From NCBI RefSeq assembly GCF_900156335.1, contig NZ_FTMZ01000004.1:62001-126000 (forward strand): a DNA stretch of 64,000 nucleotides. Reading direction: 5' to 3'. Every line of letters begins with the position of its first letter. Position 1 is the stretch's first letter. This document shows, in pieces, positions 15,733 through 25,312 of this stretch. Source of the stretch: Sphaerotilus natans. Its GTDB lineage: Bacteria > Pseudomonadota > Gammaproteobacteria > Burkholderiales > Burkholderiaceae_C. The notes beneath the pieces were generated by a model, which made no database searches, had not been told where the DNA came from, and worked only from the letters and a program-made list of their open reading frames with translations. The translations under genes and the position numbers were made by a program.

Positions 15733-17491
15733 CCCGCAGGGTCTTCTGCGACAGCAAGGGGCTGGCCGGCGCCGTGCCATCCGCATTCAGCGGCCGGACC
15801 TTGTGGAAGGTGACGTCGAACGATGTCGCGGTCACGACCGCCGACGCATAGCCCTGGGCGTCATGGTCGGCATGGCGCAGGTCCGGGTTGTGCGCCTGCA
15901 GCGTCGCGTCAAAGATGGCCGGCGTGGCGGCCAGCGCGGCCAGCGGCGTAGTGCCGGCCCCGGCCTTGATGTAGCTGTAGAAGCTCGAGCTGCTGATGCC
16001 GGCGCTGACGAAGTCGACCAGCACCGGCGTGCCCACGGCCGGATCGGGATCGTCGCGCACGACGTGGCACTGGAAGGCGTGCAGGTCGCCGGTGATGGCC
16101 ACGACATTGCGGATGCCGGCGGTCTTCAGATGCGCCATCAGCTCGGCGCGGTGACGGGTGAAGCCGTCCCAGCCGTCGGCGTTGACGACATAGAGCGCGT
16201 TGTACGGCGCCGGCGCCAGCGTGCGCAGGTCCAGCCCCATGCGGCCGAGCGTGACCTCGTTGCCCCAGACCTTCCAGGTGGCGCTCGAAGCCTGCATCGT
16301 GGCCTTCCACCACGCGGTCTGGGTGGCGCCCAGGATGGAGGGCGCGCGGCCGAGCGCGGCGGTCCGAGCCGCCTCGAACTGCGCCAGCACCGGCTGCTGC
16401 ACGAAGTAGCGCGCGCCGATGGAGTCGCTGCCGTTGACCGGATCGTGGCCCTGGGCCGCGGCGAGGGTCGCCTCGTCGACCACATGGTCGTCGCGGTAGA
16501 GGCGCTGGTCGGTCATCACCAGATGCATCAGCGTGCCGAAGCGGAAGTCGCGGTAGATGCGCAGGTTGTCGTAGGCCGCGTTCGCCGTGTCGAACGAGAC
16601 ATCGCCGAAGTCGACCGGCATGTACTCGACCCAGGCCTGGCTGGCGGCGCGGCGCCGGGCGGTCTGCTGCAGGTTGGCGTTGGTGTAGGTCTGGTGGTCC
16701 TGCCAGCAGTCGTCGCTGAACTCGTGGTCGTCCCAGATGCCGATGAAGGCGAACTTCGCGTGCACCGCCTGCAGGCGCGTGTCGCCGCGGTAGGTGCGGT
16801 AGAGCGTGCGGTAGTCGGCCAGCGTGGTCGCGTAGCGGCCGCCGCCGGGCAGGGCCGCGCCGTCGGGCAGGCGGATCGCGCCGTGCGCCGGCTCGGCCAC
16901 GCCGGCCTGGAAGGCCGCGTCGGTGGTCTCGTAGATGTAGTCGCCGACGTGGACGACGAAGTCGTGGTCGCCGGCGGCGATCAGGTCCATCGCGCCCCAG
17001 TGGTTGATGCTCCAGTCTTGGCAGGTGAACCAGGCGAACTTCAGCTGCGCGGGCGTGCTGGTGGCGGCCGGCGCGGTGCGGGTGCGGCCGGTCGGGCTGA
17101 GATCGCGGCCGGCGCGGAAGCGGTAGAACAGCGCGGTGGCCGCCGGCAGGCCGGTGACCTTGGCGCGCACCGTGTGGTCCCAGGTCGCGCGGGCGCCCAG
17201 CGCCACCGAGGCGAGCAGCGGGGCGAAGTTCTCGGCGGTCGAGACCTCCAGCGTCAGCGCGATGTCGGCGCCGCTGCCGTCGGCGCGCACGCAGCGGCTC
17301 CAGAACACCACGCTGTCCGGGCGCGGATCGCCGCTGGCCACGCCCTGCGGGAAGTGGTGGGTGCCGGCGGGCGGCAGGGCCTCGGTCTCGTCCGCGTCGC
17401 TGCCGCCACAGGCGGCCAGCCCGACCGGCAGCGCCGGCACGACAGCGAAGAAGACGGAGCGGCTCAGGAACTGGCGTCGGTCAAGCGTCAT
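15704..17491 (-). CDS. phoD: PhoD-family alkaline phosphatase/phosphodiesterase, Tat-exported
   Basis: The 595-residue enzyme opens with a twin-arginine signal (LDRRQFLSRS) and a cysteine after LAA (LAACGG). It should be Tat-exported and possibly lipidated. The N-terminal domain (HFPQGVASGDPRPDSVVFWSR) is typical of PhoD. The metallophosphatase core shows FTCQDWS, VHVGDYIYE, IWDDHEFSDD, ITGDLHAFQ and surrounding metal ligands. PhoD enzymes hydrolyse phosphodiesters and phosphomonoesters outside the cytoplasm, usually under phosphate limitation. No Pho box was recognised in the 122-base gap to the divergent ATPase gene. The length is typical. Confidence 0.93.
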   Translation of the reverse strand: MTLDRRQFLSRSVFFAVVPALPVGLAACGGSDADETEALPPAGTHHFPQGVASGDPRPDSVVFWSRCVRADGSGADIALTLEVSTAENFAPLLASVALGARATWDHTVRAKVTGLPAATALFYRFRAGRDLSPTGRTRTAPAATSTPAQLKFAWFTCQDWSINHWGAMDLIAAGDHDFVVHVGDYIYETTDAAFQAGVAEPAHGAIRLPDGAALPGGGRYATTLADYRTLYRTYRGDTRLQAVHAKFAFIGIWDDHEFSDDCWQDHQTYTNANLQQTARRRAASQAWVEYMPVDFGDVSFDTANAAYDNLRIYRDFRFGTLMHLVMTDQRLYRDDHVVDEATLAAAQGHDPVNGSDSIGARYFVQQPVLAQFEAARTAALGRAPSILGATQTAWWKATMQASSATWKVWGNEVTLGRMGLDLRTLAPAPYNALYVVNADGWDGFTRHRAELMAHLKTAGIRNVVAITGDLHAFQCHVVRDDPDPAVGTPVLVDFVSAGISSSSFYSYIKAGAGTTPLAALAATPAIFDATLQAHNPDLRHADHDAQGYASAVVTATSFDVTFHKVRPLNADGTAPASPLLSQKTLRVNAGTVEVG

Positions 17492-17613
17492 GCGTCAAGT
17501 CTCGATGAAGAATTGAAAATTCATGCAAGGCCATGCTTCGCGATGGTGACAGCTGGCGACGACCTCGGCGTGACAGGTTGCCGATACCAGAGCGGCGCAC
17601 GAGAATCGCGGCC

Positions 17614-19089
17614 ATGCCTGCTTCTGCCCTGGACGACCGCCGTCCCCTGCCCTCCCCCGAGCGCCTGCGCGCGCTGATCGACACGCTCGGCGACGGCCTG
17701 CTCGAGCGCGACACCGAGACCCGCCTGGCGCTGCTGGCCGCGCTGGCCGGCGAGCATGTGCTGCTGCTCGGCCCGCCCGGCACCGCCAAGAGCGAGCTGG
17801 CGCGCCGCCTGCATCGCGCCTTCGAAGGCGCCCCCTATTTCGAGCGGCTGCTGACGCGCTTCTCCACGCCGGAAGAGCTGTTCGGCCCGCTGTCGCTGAA
17901 GGCGCTGGAGGAAGACCGCCACGAGCGGCTGACCGCCGGCTTCCTGCCCGAGGCCGGCATCGCCTTTCTCGACGAGGTCTTCAAGGCCAACTCGGCGATC
18001 CTGAACGCGCTGCTGACGCTGCTCAACGAGCGCGAGTTCGACAACGGCAGCGGCCGGGTGCGCGTGCCGCTGCTGAGCGTCGTCGGCGCCAGCAACGAGG
18101 TGCCGGGCGACGAGGCGCTGCGGGCCTTCTTCGATCGTTTCCTGGTGCGCCTGCCGGTGGCGCCGGTCAGCGAGGCGCGCTTCGAGGCGCTGCTGCGGCT
18201 CGACGAGGGCGATAACCAGGCCCGGTCGCTGCTGCGCACGCCGCCCGAGCGCGGCCTGGACGCAGCCGAGCGCGAGGCGGTGCGCCTGGCCGCGGACCGT
18301 GTCGCGCTGAGCGACGAGGCGGTCGAGGCGCTGCACCGGCTGCGCCGCTGGCTGGCCGCGCAGCAGCCGGCGCAGGCGCTGTCGGACCGGCGCTGGCGCC
18401 AGCTCGTCGGCCTGATGAAGGTGGCCGCCGCCACCGAGGGCCGCACGCAGGTCGACGCGCTCGACCTGTGGCTGGCACCGCAGACCGCCGCGCCGCTGCC
18501 CGAGCTGGCGCCGGCGCTGCAGGACTGGTTCGCGCACGAGATCGTCGGCGCGGTGCCGCAGGACGCGCCATGGCTGACGCGGGCGGTCGAGGCGCTGGAG
18601 CGCCAGCTCCAGCTCGAGCAGCGCGCCGAGGCCGAGGAGACCGGCAGCGGCGAGAGCGATCTGGCCGGCAAGATGGCGCTGGCCCGCGCGATCGGCGGCG
18701 GGCGCGACGCGGACGGCAGCGCCGGCACGATGCGCCTGATGTCGCAGGCGCTCGACGCCGCCTCGCGCCGGCGCTGGAGCCCGGTGCATGTCGCAGCCCG
18801 GGTGGCGCAGGTCGACGAGACCCTCGCCCTGGCGCGTCCGCACCACGAGGCCGCGCTGGCCGCGGCCGAAGCCCTGTCGGCACGGCTCGAGGGCAGGCTG
18901 TGGATGCCGCCGGCCTGCGTGGCCGCGCTGCTGGGCGCGCATCTGCACACCGCGCTGGTGCTGCAGGCGCTGCTGGACCGGCTCGAGGCGGTGCGCGCCG
19001 GCTTCGCCGGCCTGCCGGTGCAGGCCACGGCCGAAGGCACGGAAGGCGCCGAAGCGCCGCCCCCCGCGCCGGTGCTGCTGGAAGACTGA
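17614..19089 (+). CDS. MoxR/RavA-type AAA+ ATPase
   Basis: The 491-residue ATPase has Walker A GPPGTAKS (53-60) and Walker B GIAFLDEVFK (115-124). A sensor region VVGASNEVPGDEALRAFFDRFLVR, typical of the MoxR branch, follows. The C-terminal half is a helical domain like that of RavA. MoxR ATPases act as chaperones that remodel protein complexes with a VWA-domain partner. Here that partner is the next gene, 34 bases downstream. The start was chosen at ATG 17614, just before the conserved part; upstream sequence in frame lacks coding character. Confidence 0.9.
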   Translation: MPASALDDRRPLPSPERLRALIDTLGDGLLERDTETRLALLAALAGEHVLLLGPPGTAKSELARRLHRAFEGAPYFERLLTRFSTPEELFGPLSLKALEEDRHERLTAGFLPEAGIAFLDEVFKANSAILNALLTLLNEREFDNGSGRVRVPLLSVVGASNEVPGDEALRAFFDRFLVRLPVAPVSEARFEALLRLDEGDNQARSLLRTPPERGLDAAEREAVRLAADRVALSDEAVEALHRLRRWLAAQQPAQALSDRRWRQLVGLMKVAAATEGRTQVDALDLWLAPQTAAPLPELAPALQDWFAHEIVGAVPQDAPWLTRAVEALERQLQLEQRAEAEETGSGESDLAGKMALARAIGGGRDADGSAGTMRLMSQALDAASRRRWSPVHVAARVAQVDETLALARPHHEAALAAAEALSARLEGRLWMPPACVAALLGAHLHTALVLQALLDRLEAVRAGFAGLPVQATAEGTEGAEAPPPAPVLLED

Positions 19090-19123
19090 AGCCCCGCCCG
19101 GGACCGCGCACCGGACCGCGTCG

Positions 19124-20605
19124 ATGCGCCGCTCGCCCGACCTGCCGTGGAACCGTCTGGCCGAGCTGCCGCGCGAGCTGTGGCTGCCAGCCCTGGTGAG
19201 CAGCATCGGCCACGCCGAGGCGCGGCTGCGCGACACGCGGCGCTGGCAGCAGGCGCTGGAGGCCGGCACCCTGCCGCCGCCCGAGGCCGACCTGGGCGAT
19301 GCCGCCGCGCTGGCCCCGATGCGCGAGGCCGCCGCCGAGCTCGGCCTGCCCGGCCTGAGCCGAGGCCGCCCGGCGATGGCGCAGCAGGTGCTGCGCACGC
19401 TGCTGTGGCATCTGGACCGCATCGTCGATCAGCAGCCCCGGCTGACGCGGGCCGAGGCCATCACGGGCGCTGCAGCCGGCTTCCGGGCCGAATGGCAGCT
19501 CGAGGGCAGCGGCTGGGACGAGCGGCTGGTGCTGCTCGACAGCCTGGGCGATCCCTCGCGGCTGAGCTGGGACGAACTGCGCGGCCATCTGCGCTCGCGC
19601 GCCTGGCGCGAGGCCCAGCAGGCCGCGGCCTGGCTGGAGCGCCTGCCGCAGCTCGCCGCGCTGATCAGCCGCCTGGGCCGCGCCGAGCGCCAGGGCGGCC
19701 CGCCGCCGCAGGACGCGCCCGAGCCGCAGGCCGAGGCCCGCGCGGCCCACGGCCTGCGCGCCGTCGAGACCCGTCTGCCCGATGCGCCCGGCGAGCTCAC
19801 CGGCCTGCAGCTCACCGGGCGCATCGACCGGATGCTGGCCTCCGAGGCGGTGATGCTGCGCCACCCGCTGCTGCGCCGCCTCTGGCGCGCCCGTCAGGCC
19901 GAGTGCCGTCTGCTGGGATGGCAGTCCGAAGCGGTGCTGACCGACTGGCGCCCGGACCCGGCCGCGCCGCCGCGTGCCGCCCTGTCGCCGCCGGACCCGG
20001 AGCCGCTCGGCCGCGGCCCCTTCATCCTGTGCCTGGACACCTCCGGCTCGATGCGCGGCGCGCCCGAGAACATCGCCCGCGCGGTCGTCATCGCCGCGAT
20101 GCGCGCGGCCCACGCCGAGCGGCGCGGCTGCGTGCTGATCGCCTTTGGCGGCCCCGGCGAGGTGATCGAGCGCGAGCTCGACCTGAGCCCGGCCGGCCTG
20201 CAGGCACTGATGGACCTGATGGGCCAGACCTTCGACGGCGGCACCGACGTGCAGACGCCGATCGAGCGTGCGGTCGAGCGCGTCCACCAGGCACGCTGGC
20301 GCCAGGCCGACCTGCTGATCGTCAGCGACGGCGAGTTCGGCTGCATGCCCGCCACGCTGGCGCGGCTCGACCAGGCGCGCGAGCGCTTCGGCCTGCGGGT
20401 GCAGGGCGTGCTGGTGGGCGACCGCGAGACGATGGGCCTGCTCGACGCCTGCGACGACATCCACGGGGTGCGCGACTGGCGCCGCTACACCGACGATCCG
20501 CGCGCGGTCACCGAGGTCTCGCCGGTGCACAGCCGCAGCCTGACCGCGCTGTATTTCCCCAATGCGCTGTCGGGTCGGGCCGCAAGGCATCACAAAGTAC
20601 CCTAA
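19124..20605 (+). CDS. VWA-domain protein partner of the MoxR ATPase (ViaA-like)
   Basis: The 493-residue protein has an N-terminal helical region and a C-terminal von Willebrand A domain. The metal-dependent adhesion site is complete: DTSGSM (305-310), then a Thr in FDGGTDVQTPI and an Asp in LIVSDGEFGC. The arrangement with the preceding MoxR/RavA-type gene matches RavA-ViaA pairs, in which the VWA protein is client-binding and stimulates the ATPase. No lipid or export signal is seen, so both are expected in the cytoplasm. Its stop codon (20603-20605) lies inside the operator-like dyad of the next gene. Confidence 0.88.
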   Translation: MRRSPDLPWNRLAELPRELWLPALVSSIGHAEARLRDTRRWQQALEAGTLPPPEADLGDAAALAPMREAAAELGLPGLSRGRPAMAQQVLRTLLWHLDRIVDQQPRLTRAEAITGAAAGFRAEWQLEGSGWDERLVLLDSLGDPSRLSWDELRGHLRSRAWREAQQAAAWLERLPQLAALISRLGRAERQGGPPPQDAPEPQAEARAAHGLRAVETRLPDAPGELTGLQLTGRIDRMLASEAVMLRHPLLRRLWRARQAECRLLGWQSEAVLTDWRPDPAAPPRAALSPPDPEPLGRGPFILCLDTSGSMRGAPENIARAVVIAAMRAAHAERRGCVLIAFGGPGEVIERELDLSPAGLQALMDLMGQTFDGGTDVQTPIERAVERVHQARWRQADLLIVSDGEFGCMPATLARLDQARERFGLRVQGVLVGDRETMGLLDACDDIHGVRDWRRYTDDPRAVTEVSPVHSRSLTALYFPNALSGRAARHHKVP

Positions 20606-20617
20606 TGGGTATATAGA
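20598..20617 (+). promoter_or_regulatory. CsoR/CstR-like operator overlapping the -10 box of the MBL gene
   Basis: The dyad TACCC-TAAT-GGGTA (20598-20611) is followed directly by TATAGA (20612-20617), a good -10 box. The same 15-base string, with two mismatches, lies at 39162-39176 upstream of the RND operon that ends in a CsoR-family gene. A bound repressor would cover the -10 box. The expected transcription start (about 20624-20627) coincides with the ATG, and no Shine-Dalgarno sequence is present. The message may be leaderless. Confidence 0.65.
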
Positions 20618-20626
20618 ATCGCGGCC

Positions 20627-21547
20627 ATGAACACCGCCGCCCCCTTCGCCAGCCAGACCACCGGCCGGCTGCGCATCGACACCTTCTTCGACGAGGCCAC
20701 CTCGACCTTCTCGCATCTGGTGATCGACCTGGACAGCCGCCAGGCCGCGATCGTCGACAGCGTGCTCGACTACGACCCGAAGTCCGGCCGCACCGGCACG
20801 CGCGGCGCCGAGCGCTTGGCCGCGCAGGTCGAGGCGCTCGGGCTGACGGTGCAGTGGCTGCTCGAGACGCATGTGCACGCCGACCACCTCTCGGCGGCGC
20901 CGTGGCTGCAGGCGCGCCTGGGCGGCACGATCGCCATCGGCGCGCAGATCACCACGGTGCAGAAGACCTTCGGCGCGCTGTTCAACGCCGGCGAGGACTT
21001 CGCCCGCGACGGGCGCCAGTTCGGCCGGCTGTTCGCCGACGGCGACACCTTCGCGATCGGCGGCCTGCGCGCGACGGCGCTGCACACGCCCGGCCACACG
21101 CCGGCCTGCCTGACCTATGTGGTCGAGGATCCGGCCGACCCGCAGGCCACGCCGGCCGCCTTCGTCGGCGACACGCTGTTCATGCCCGACTACGGCACCG
21201 CGCGCTGCGACTTTCCCGGCGGCGATGCCGCGACGCTGTACCGCTCGATCCAGCGGGTGCTGGCCTTGCCCGGCGACACCCGGCTGTTCATGTGCCACGA
21301 CTACCGCCCGGGCGGACGCGCGCTGGCGCATGCGACGACGGTGGCCGAGCAGCGTGCGGCCAATGTGCATGTGCACCAAGGCATCGCCGAGGATGCCTTC
21401 GTGGCCATGCGCCGCGCACGCGACGCGACGCTGGACATGCCGGTGCTGATGCTGCCCTCGGTGCAGGTCAACATGCGCGCCGGCCACCTGCCGCCGCCGG
21501 AATCCAACGGCGTGCGCTATCTGAAAATCCCGCTCGACCGGCTCTGA
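20627..21547 (+). CDS. MBL-fold hydrolase, probable persulfide dioxygenase (ETHE1/Blh-like)
   Basis: This 306-residue metallo-beta-lactamase-fold enzyme has the metal motif THVHADH (81-87), a second ligand region HTPGHTPACLTY, then FVGDTLFMPDYGTARCDFPGGD and CHDYRPGG. The GDTLFMPDYGTARCDFPGG stretch is characteristic of the Blh/ETHE1 branch, which oxidises glutathione persulfide to sulfite. Function by family is well supported but sequence alone cannot fix the substrate. The operator-like dyad upstream, shared with the RND/CsoR operon, fits control by reactive sulfur. It is the only gene between the VWA gene and the SHOCT gene and is probably transcribed alone. Confidence 0.87.
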   Translation: MNTAAPFASQTTGRLRIDTFFDEATSTFSHLVIDLDSRQAAIVDSVLDYDPKSGRTGTRGAERLAAQVEALGLTVQWLLETHVHADHLSAAPWLQARLGGTIAIGAQITTVQKTFGALFNAGEDFARDGRQFGRLFADGDTFAIGGLRATALHTPGHTPACLTYVVEDPADPQATPAAFVGDTLFMPDYGTARCDFPGGDAATLYRSIQRVLALPGDTRLFMCHDYRPGGRALAHATTVAEQRAANVHVHQGIAEDAFVAMRRARDATLDMPVLMLPSVQVNMRAGHLPPPESNGVRYLKIPLDRL

Positions 21548-21605
21548 CATGCCGCGGTGCGGAGGGGTCTGCTAGGCTGACCGGCAGCACTCCCGAGGAA
21601 ACCCC

Positions 21606-22376
21606 ATGCTCCAGCTCTCCGACACCGGCCTTCAGGCCGTCGCCTCGATCGCCGCGCGCCACGGCTTCAGCACGGAGGCGGTGACCGTGATGCTGCAGGC
21701 GGTGCAGGCCGGCGGCGGCACGATGGCGCAGTTCAGCCATCCCGAGTTCGGCGGCTCCGGCCAGTGGATGAGCGGCGGCATGCTGATGCTCGGCGACATG
21801 TTCAACCACGGCCTGAAGGCGCGGGTCGACGGCCTGTGCCACGAGCTGGCCACGCTGGCAGCCACCCGCGGCGACCTGTGGCTGAGCGCACCGGTCTTCG
21901 GCGGCGGCAGCGCCTGGTGGCCGGCCGAGCTCGGCCAGCCGGCCGCCAGCGGCGCGCAGAACCAGATGCGCTACGCCTGGTTCCCGCAGGCCCGCCGCCT
22001 GGCGCTCGACAGCGGCGGCGAGGTGTGGATCTACGACACGCTCGACCACCAGATCGGCGGCTTCTCGCAGCAGCAGGGCGGCAGCGGCGGCATCGCGATG
22101 AGCAGCCAGTTCGGCCCGGTCGACCTGGCGCGGCTGCCGGTGGTGATGCGCGGCGGCGTGCCGGTCGCGCCGGCTCCGGTGCCCGCGCCCGCCCCGGCCT
22201 TCGCGCCGATCGCCCAGATCGCTCCGATGGCCCCGCCCGCAGCGATGTCGACCGGATCCACCGGCGGCGAGGACATCCTGGCGACGATCGAGAAGCTCGG
22301 CGCGCTGCTGCAGCGCGGCCTGCTGACCGAGCAGGAGTTCGCCGCGAAGAAGGCCGAATTGCTGGCGCGGCTCTGA
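21606..22376 (+). CDS. SHOCT-domain protein of unknown function
   Basis: The 256-residue product ends in a SHOCT domain (EDILATIEKLGALLQRGLLTEQEFAAKKAELLARL), a short helical module found at protein ends. The first ~180 residues contain a conserved-looking globular part (GGGTMAQFSHPEFGGSGQWMSGGMLMLGDMF...WFPQARRLALDSGGEVWIYDTLDHQIGGFSQQQ). A Pro/Ala linker of about 40 residues joins the two. No signal peptide or membrane segment is seen. The start follows a GAGGAAA ribosome-binding site. I do not know a function for the N-terminal part. Confidence 0.8.
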   Translation: MLQLSDTGLQAVASIAARHGFSTEAVTVMLQAVQAGGGTMAQFSHPEFGGSGQWMSGGMLMLGDMFNHGLKARVDGLCHELATLAATRGDLWLSAPVFGGGSAWWPAELGQPAASGAQNQMRYAWFPQARRLALDSGGEVWIYDTLDHQIGGFSQQQGGSGGIAMSSQFGPVDLARLPVVMRGGVPVAPAPVPAPAPAFAPIAQIAPMAPPAAMSTGSTGGEDILATIEKLGALLQRGLLTEQEFAAKKAELLARL

Positions 22377-22454
22377 AACCGCAATGATCCGATCCGCAAC
22401 AGTCGCATCGCGGACGGATCTACAAGAATCGGTGCGCTGCGGGCAGAATGGGCC

Positions 22455-23945
22455 ATGTCGCGCACCGTCATCACCACCCAAAGCTTCACCGACGCCGAGG
22501 CCGCGTTTGCGCACGCCAAGGCGATCTACGACTCCGGCATCGCGCACCTGCGCCAGTCGCTGAAGGAATTCGTCGGCGGCCGCGACGACTTCGGCGGGCG
22601 GGTGCGGGCCTGCTACCCCTTCGTGCGGGTGCGGGTCGACACCGTCGAGCGCGCCGACTCCCGGCTGGCCTACGGCTTCGTCGCCGGCCCCGGCGTGCAC
22701 GAGACCACGCTGACCCGGCCGGACCTGTTCCGCTACTACTACCGCGAGCAGTTCAAGCTGCTGCTGCGCAACCACGGCGTGGCGCTGGAGGTCGGGCTGT
22801 CGAGCCAGCCGATCCCGGTGCATTTCAGCTTCGCCGAGAACGACCACATCGAGGGCACGATGAGCGCGGAGCGGCGCACGCGCCTGCGCGACCTGTTCGA
22901 CCTGCCCGACCTGGCGGCGATGGACGACGGCATCGCCAACGGCACGCATGAGCCGCACACCGGCCACGACGGCCAGCTGCGCCACCCGCTGGCGCTGTTC
23001 ACCGCACCGCGGGTCGACTACTCGCTGCACCGGCTGCGCCACTACACCGGCACGCTGCCCGAGCACTTCCAGAACTACGTCCTGTTCACGAACTACCAGT
23101 TCTACATCGACGAGTTCGTGCGCCTGGGCCATGAGCTGATGGCCGACGACGCGGGCGAATACACCGCCTTCGTCGAGCCCGGCAATGTGCTGACGCGCCG
23201 CGCCGGCCTGCCCGCCGAGCCGGGCGACGCGCTGGGCGCGCCGCCGCCGCGTCTGCCGCAGATGCCGGCCTATCACCTGAAGCGCCACGGCCACAGCGGC
23301 ATCACGATGGTCAACATCGGCGTGGGGCCCAGCAACGCCAAGACCATCACCGACCACATCGCGGTGCTGCGCCCGCACGCCTGGCTGATGCTCGGCCACT
23401 GCGCCGGCCTGCGCAACACGCAGCAGCTTGGCGACTACGTGCTCGCCCACGGCTATGTGCGCGAGGACCATGTGCTCGACGAGGAACTGCCGCTGTGGGT
23501 GCCGATCCCGCCGCTGGCGGAGATCCAGGTCGCGCTCGAGTCGGCGGTGGCCGAGGTCACGCAGCTCTCCGGCTACGAGCTGAAGAAGATCATGCGCACC
23601 GGCACGGTGGCCTCCACCGACAACCGCAACTGGGAGCTGCTGCCGCATCCGGGTCCGGAGCGCCGCTTCAGCCAGAGCCGCGCCGTGGCGCTCGACATGG
23701 AAAGCGCGACGATCGCCGCGAACGGGTTCCGTTTCCGGGTTCCATACGGTACCCTGTTGTGTGTCTCCGACAAGCCGCTCCACGGCGAAATCAAGCTGCC
23801 CGGCATGGCCAACCACTTCTACCGCGAGCGGGTCGACCAGCACCTGCGCATCGGCATCCGCGCCATCGAGATCCTGCGCCACCAGGGGCTGGACCACCTG
23901 CACAGCCGCAAGCTGCGCAGCTTCGACGAGGTGGCCTTCCAGTGA
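22455..23945 (+). CDS. amn: AMP nucleosidase
   Basis: The 496-residue enzyme splits AMP into adenine and ribose 5-phosphate and helps control adenylate pools. The N-terminal AMP nucleosidase domain (YPFVRVRVDTVERADSRLAYGFV) precedes the phosphorylase-like core. The core shows GITMVNIGVGPSNAKTITDHIAVLRPHAWLMLGHCAGLR, then the substrate-binding ALDMESATIAANG and CVSDKPLHGEIKLPGMANHFYRERVDQHL. The length matches the family. It stands alone, 78 bases after the SHOCT gene. Confidence 0.95.
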   Translation: MSRTVITTQSFTDAEAAFAHAKAIYDSGIAHLRQSLKEFVGGRDDFGGRVRACYPFVRVRVDTVERADSRLAYGFVAGPGVHETTLTRPDLFRYYYREQFKLLLRNHGVALEVGLSSQPIPVHFSFAENDHIEGTMSAERRTRLRDLFDLPDLAAMDDGIANGTHEPHTGHDGQLRHPLALFTAPRVDYSLHRLRHYTGTLPEHFQNYVLFTNYQFYIDEFVRLGHELMADDAGEYTAFVEPGNVLTRRAGLPAEPGDALGAPPPRLPQMPAYHLKRHGHSGITMVNIGVGPSNAKTITDHIAVLRPHAWLMLGHCAGLRNTQQLGDYVLAHGYVREDHVLDEELPLWVPIPPLAEIQVALESAVAEVTQLSGYELKKIMRTGTVASTDNRNWELLPHPGPERRFSQSRAVALDMESATIAANGFRFRVPYGTLLCVSDKPLHGEIKLPGMANHFYRERVDQHLRIGIRAIEILRHQGLDHLHSRKLRSFDEVAFQ

Positions 23946-24009
23946 GGTGCGCTCCCTGAGATGACAGGCCGGGCACATCGCGCCCGCCTGCGGCCACGGC
24001 AGCAGATCC

Positions 24010-25185
24010 ATGGAACTTGATGTCCGAACGCTGATGGTCGCGTTCTCGGTGAACCTGTTCGCCGGCGCGATCGCCCTGCCGACCATCATGGGCTGGCGCC
24101 GCATCGGCATCGCGGCGCGCCATGCGGTGCTGGCCACCGGGCTGCAGGCCCTGGGCTGGCTGTGCCTGGTTCTGTCGACCCTGGTTCGCAACGAATGGCC
24201 CGACCGGCTGCTGTCGACGCTGGCGATGGGCGCGATGTCGGCCAGCCTGGTCACGCTGTGGCGGGCGATCCGGCTCTGGACCGGCCATGGCCGGCCCGAC
24301 GAGCGCAGTCTGGGCCTGATCGCGCTGTGGCTGCTGACCGGCCTGATGACGCTGGGCTACGGCATCGGCTTTACCAGCTACCCCTGGCGGGTCGGGTTGG
24401 CCAACGGGGTCCTGGGGCTGCAGATGCTGATGGTGGCAATGGCGGCGCTGACGCACTCGCCCGGCACGCACCGCGGCTGGCGCGCGGTGATCGCCGCCAG
24501 CATGGCGATCATGGCGACCATCACCTTCTGGCGCGGCATCCTGGGCGCCTTCTTCACCGAGAGCTATCCCTTCCTGACCGCACCGCATCCGATCAACCAG
24601 CTCTCGGCGCTGGTCAGCAGCGTGGTGCTGCTGCTGAACTCGATGGCGCTGCTGATGGCCTACCGCGAGGAAGCCGAGCGCCAGCTGCGCGAGCAGGCGA
24701 TCACCGATGGCCTGACCGGCCTGCTCAACCGCCGCGCCTGGACCGAGCGTGCCGAGGTGCTGCTGGCCGACGCACGCCGCTATCAGCAGCCACTCGGGCT
24801 GATGATGATCGACATCGATCATTTCAAGCGGGTCAACGACGAGCACGGCCATGCCCGGGGCGACCAGGCGCTGCAGCTGGTGGCGCGCATGCTGCACGAG
24901 CAGCTGCGCTCGGGCGATCTGGCCGGGCGCTACGGCGGCGAGGAGTTCTGCGTGCTGCTGACCCACACCCGCGAGGGCCCGGCGCTGTCGCTCGACCAGC
25001 GCCTGCGCCAGTGCCTGCGGCTGGAGTCGGAGCAGGCGCTGGGCTTCGTGCTGGAGTACAGCGCCGGCCTGGCCGCGCTCGGCGAGAACGACCGCACGCT
25101 CGACGACCTGCTGCGCCGCGCCGACGACGCGCTCTACGAAGCCAAGCGCGCCGGCCGCGCCCAGGTGGTGCTGGCCGCACGCTGA
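24010..25185 (+). CDS. Membrane-bound diguanylate cyclase (GGEEF)
   Basis: The 391-residue protein makes cyclic di-GMP. About seven hydrophobic segments fill residues 5-220 and probably form a membrane sensor. The GGDEF domain then begins at DGLTGLLNRRAW. It has DIDHFKRVNDEHGHARGDQAL and the active-site RYGGEEFCVL. An inhibitory-site RxxD (RSGD) lies five residues before GGEEF, so product inhibition is likely. No EAL domain is present. The signal sensed by the membrane part is unknown. Confidence 0.92.
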   Translation: MELDVRTLMVAFSVNLFAGAIALPTIMGWRRIGIAARHAVLATGLQALGWLCLVLSTLVRNEWPDRLLSTLAMGAMSASLVTLWRAIRLWTGHGRPDERSLGLIALWLLTGLMTLGYGIGFTSYPWRVGLANGVLGLQMLMVAMAALTHSPGTHRGWRAVIAASMAIMATITFWRGILGAFFTESYPFLTAPHPINQLSALVSSVVLLLNSMALLMAYREEAERQLREQAITDGLTGLLNRRAWTERAEVLLADARRYQQPLGLMMIDIDHFKRVNDEHGHARGDQALQLVARMLHEQLRSGDLAGRYGGEEFCVLLTHTREGPALSLDQRLRQCLRLESEQALGFVLEYSAGLAALGENDRTLDDLLRRADDALYEAKRAGRAQVVLAAR

Positions 25186-25312
25186 GCCCGCACGCGGCGA
25201 CATGATTCTTTACCGGGGACGCATCAGGAACCCGGAGCGGGCTTGATAAAAATCAGGGTAAACCCTTGGCTTCGCCACGAGCATGCTTCCACATGCCGTT
25301 GCAGCCCCCGCG

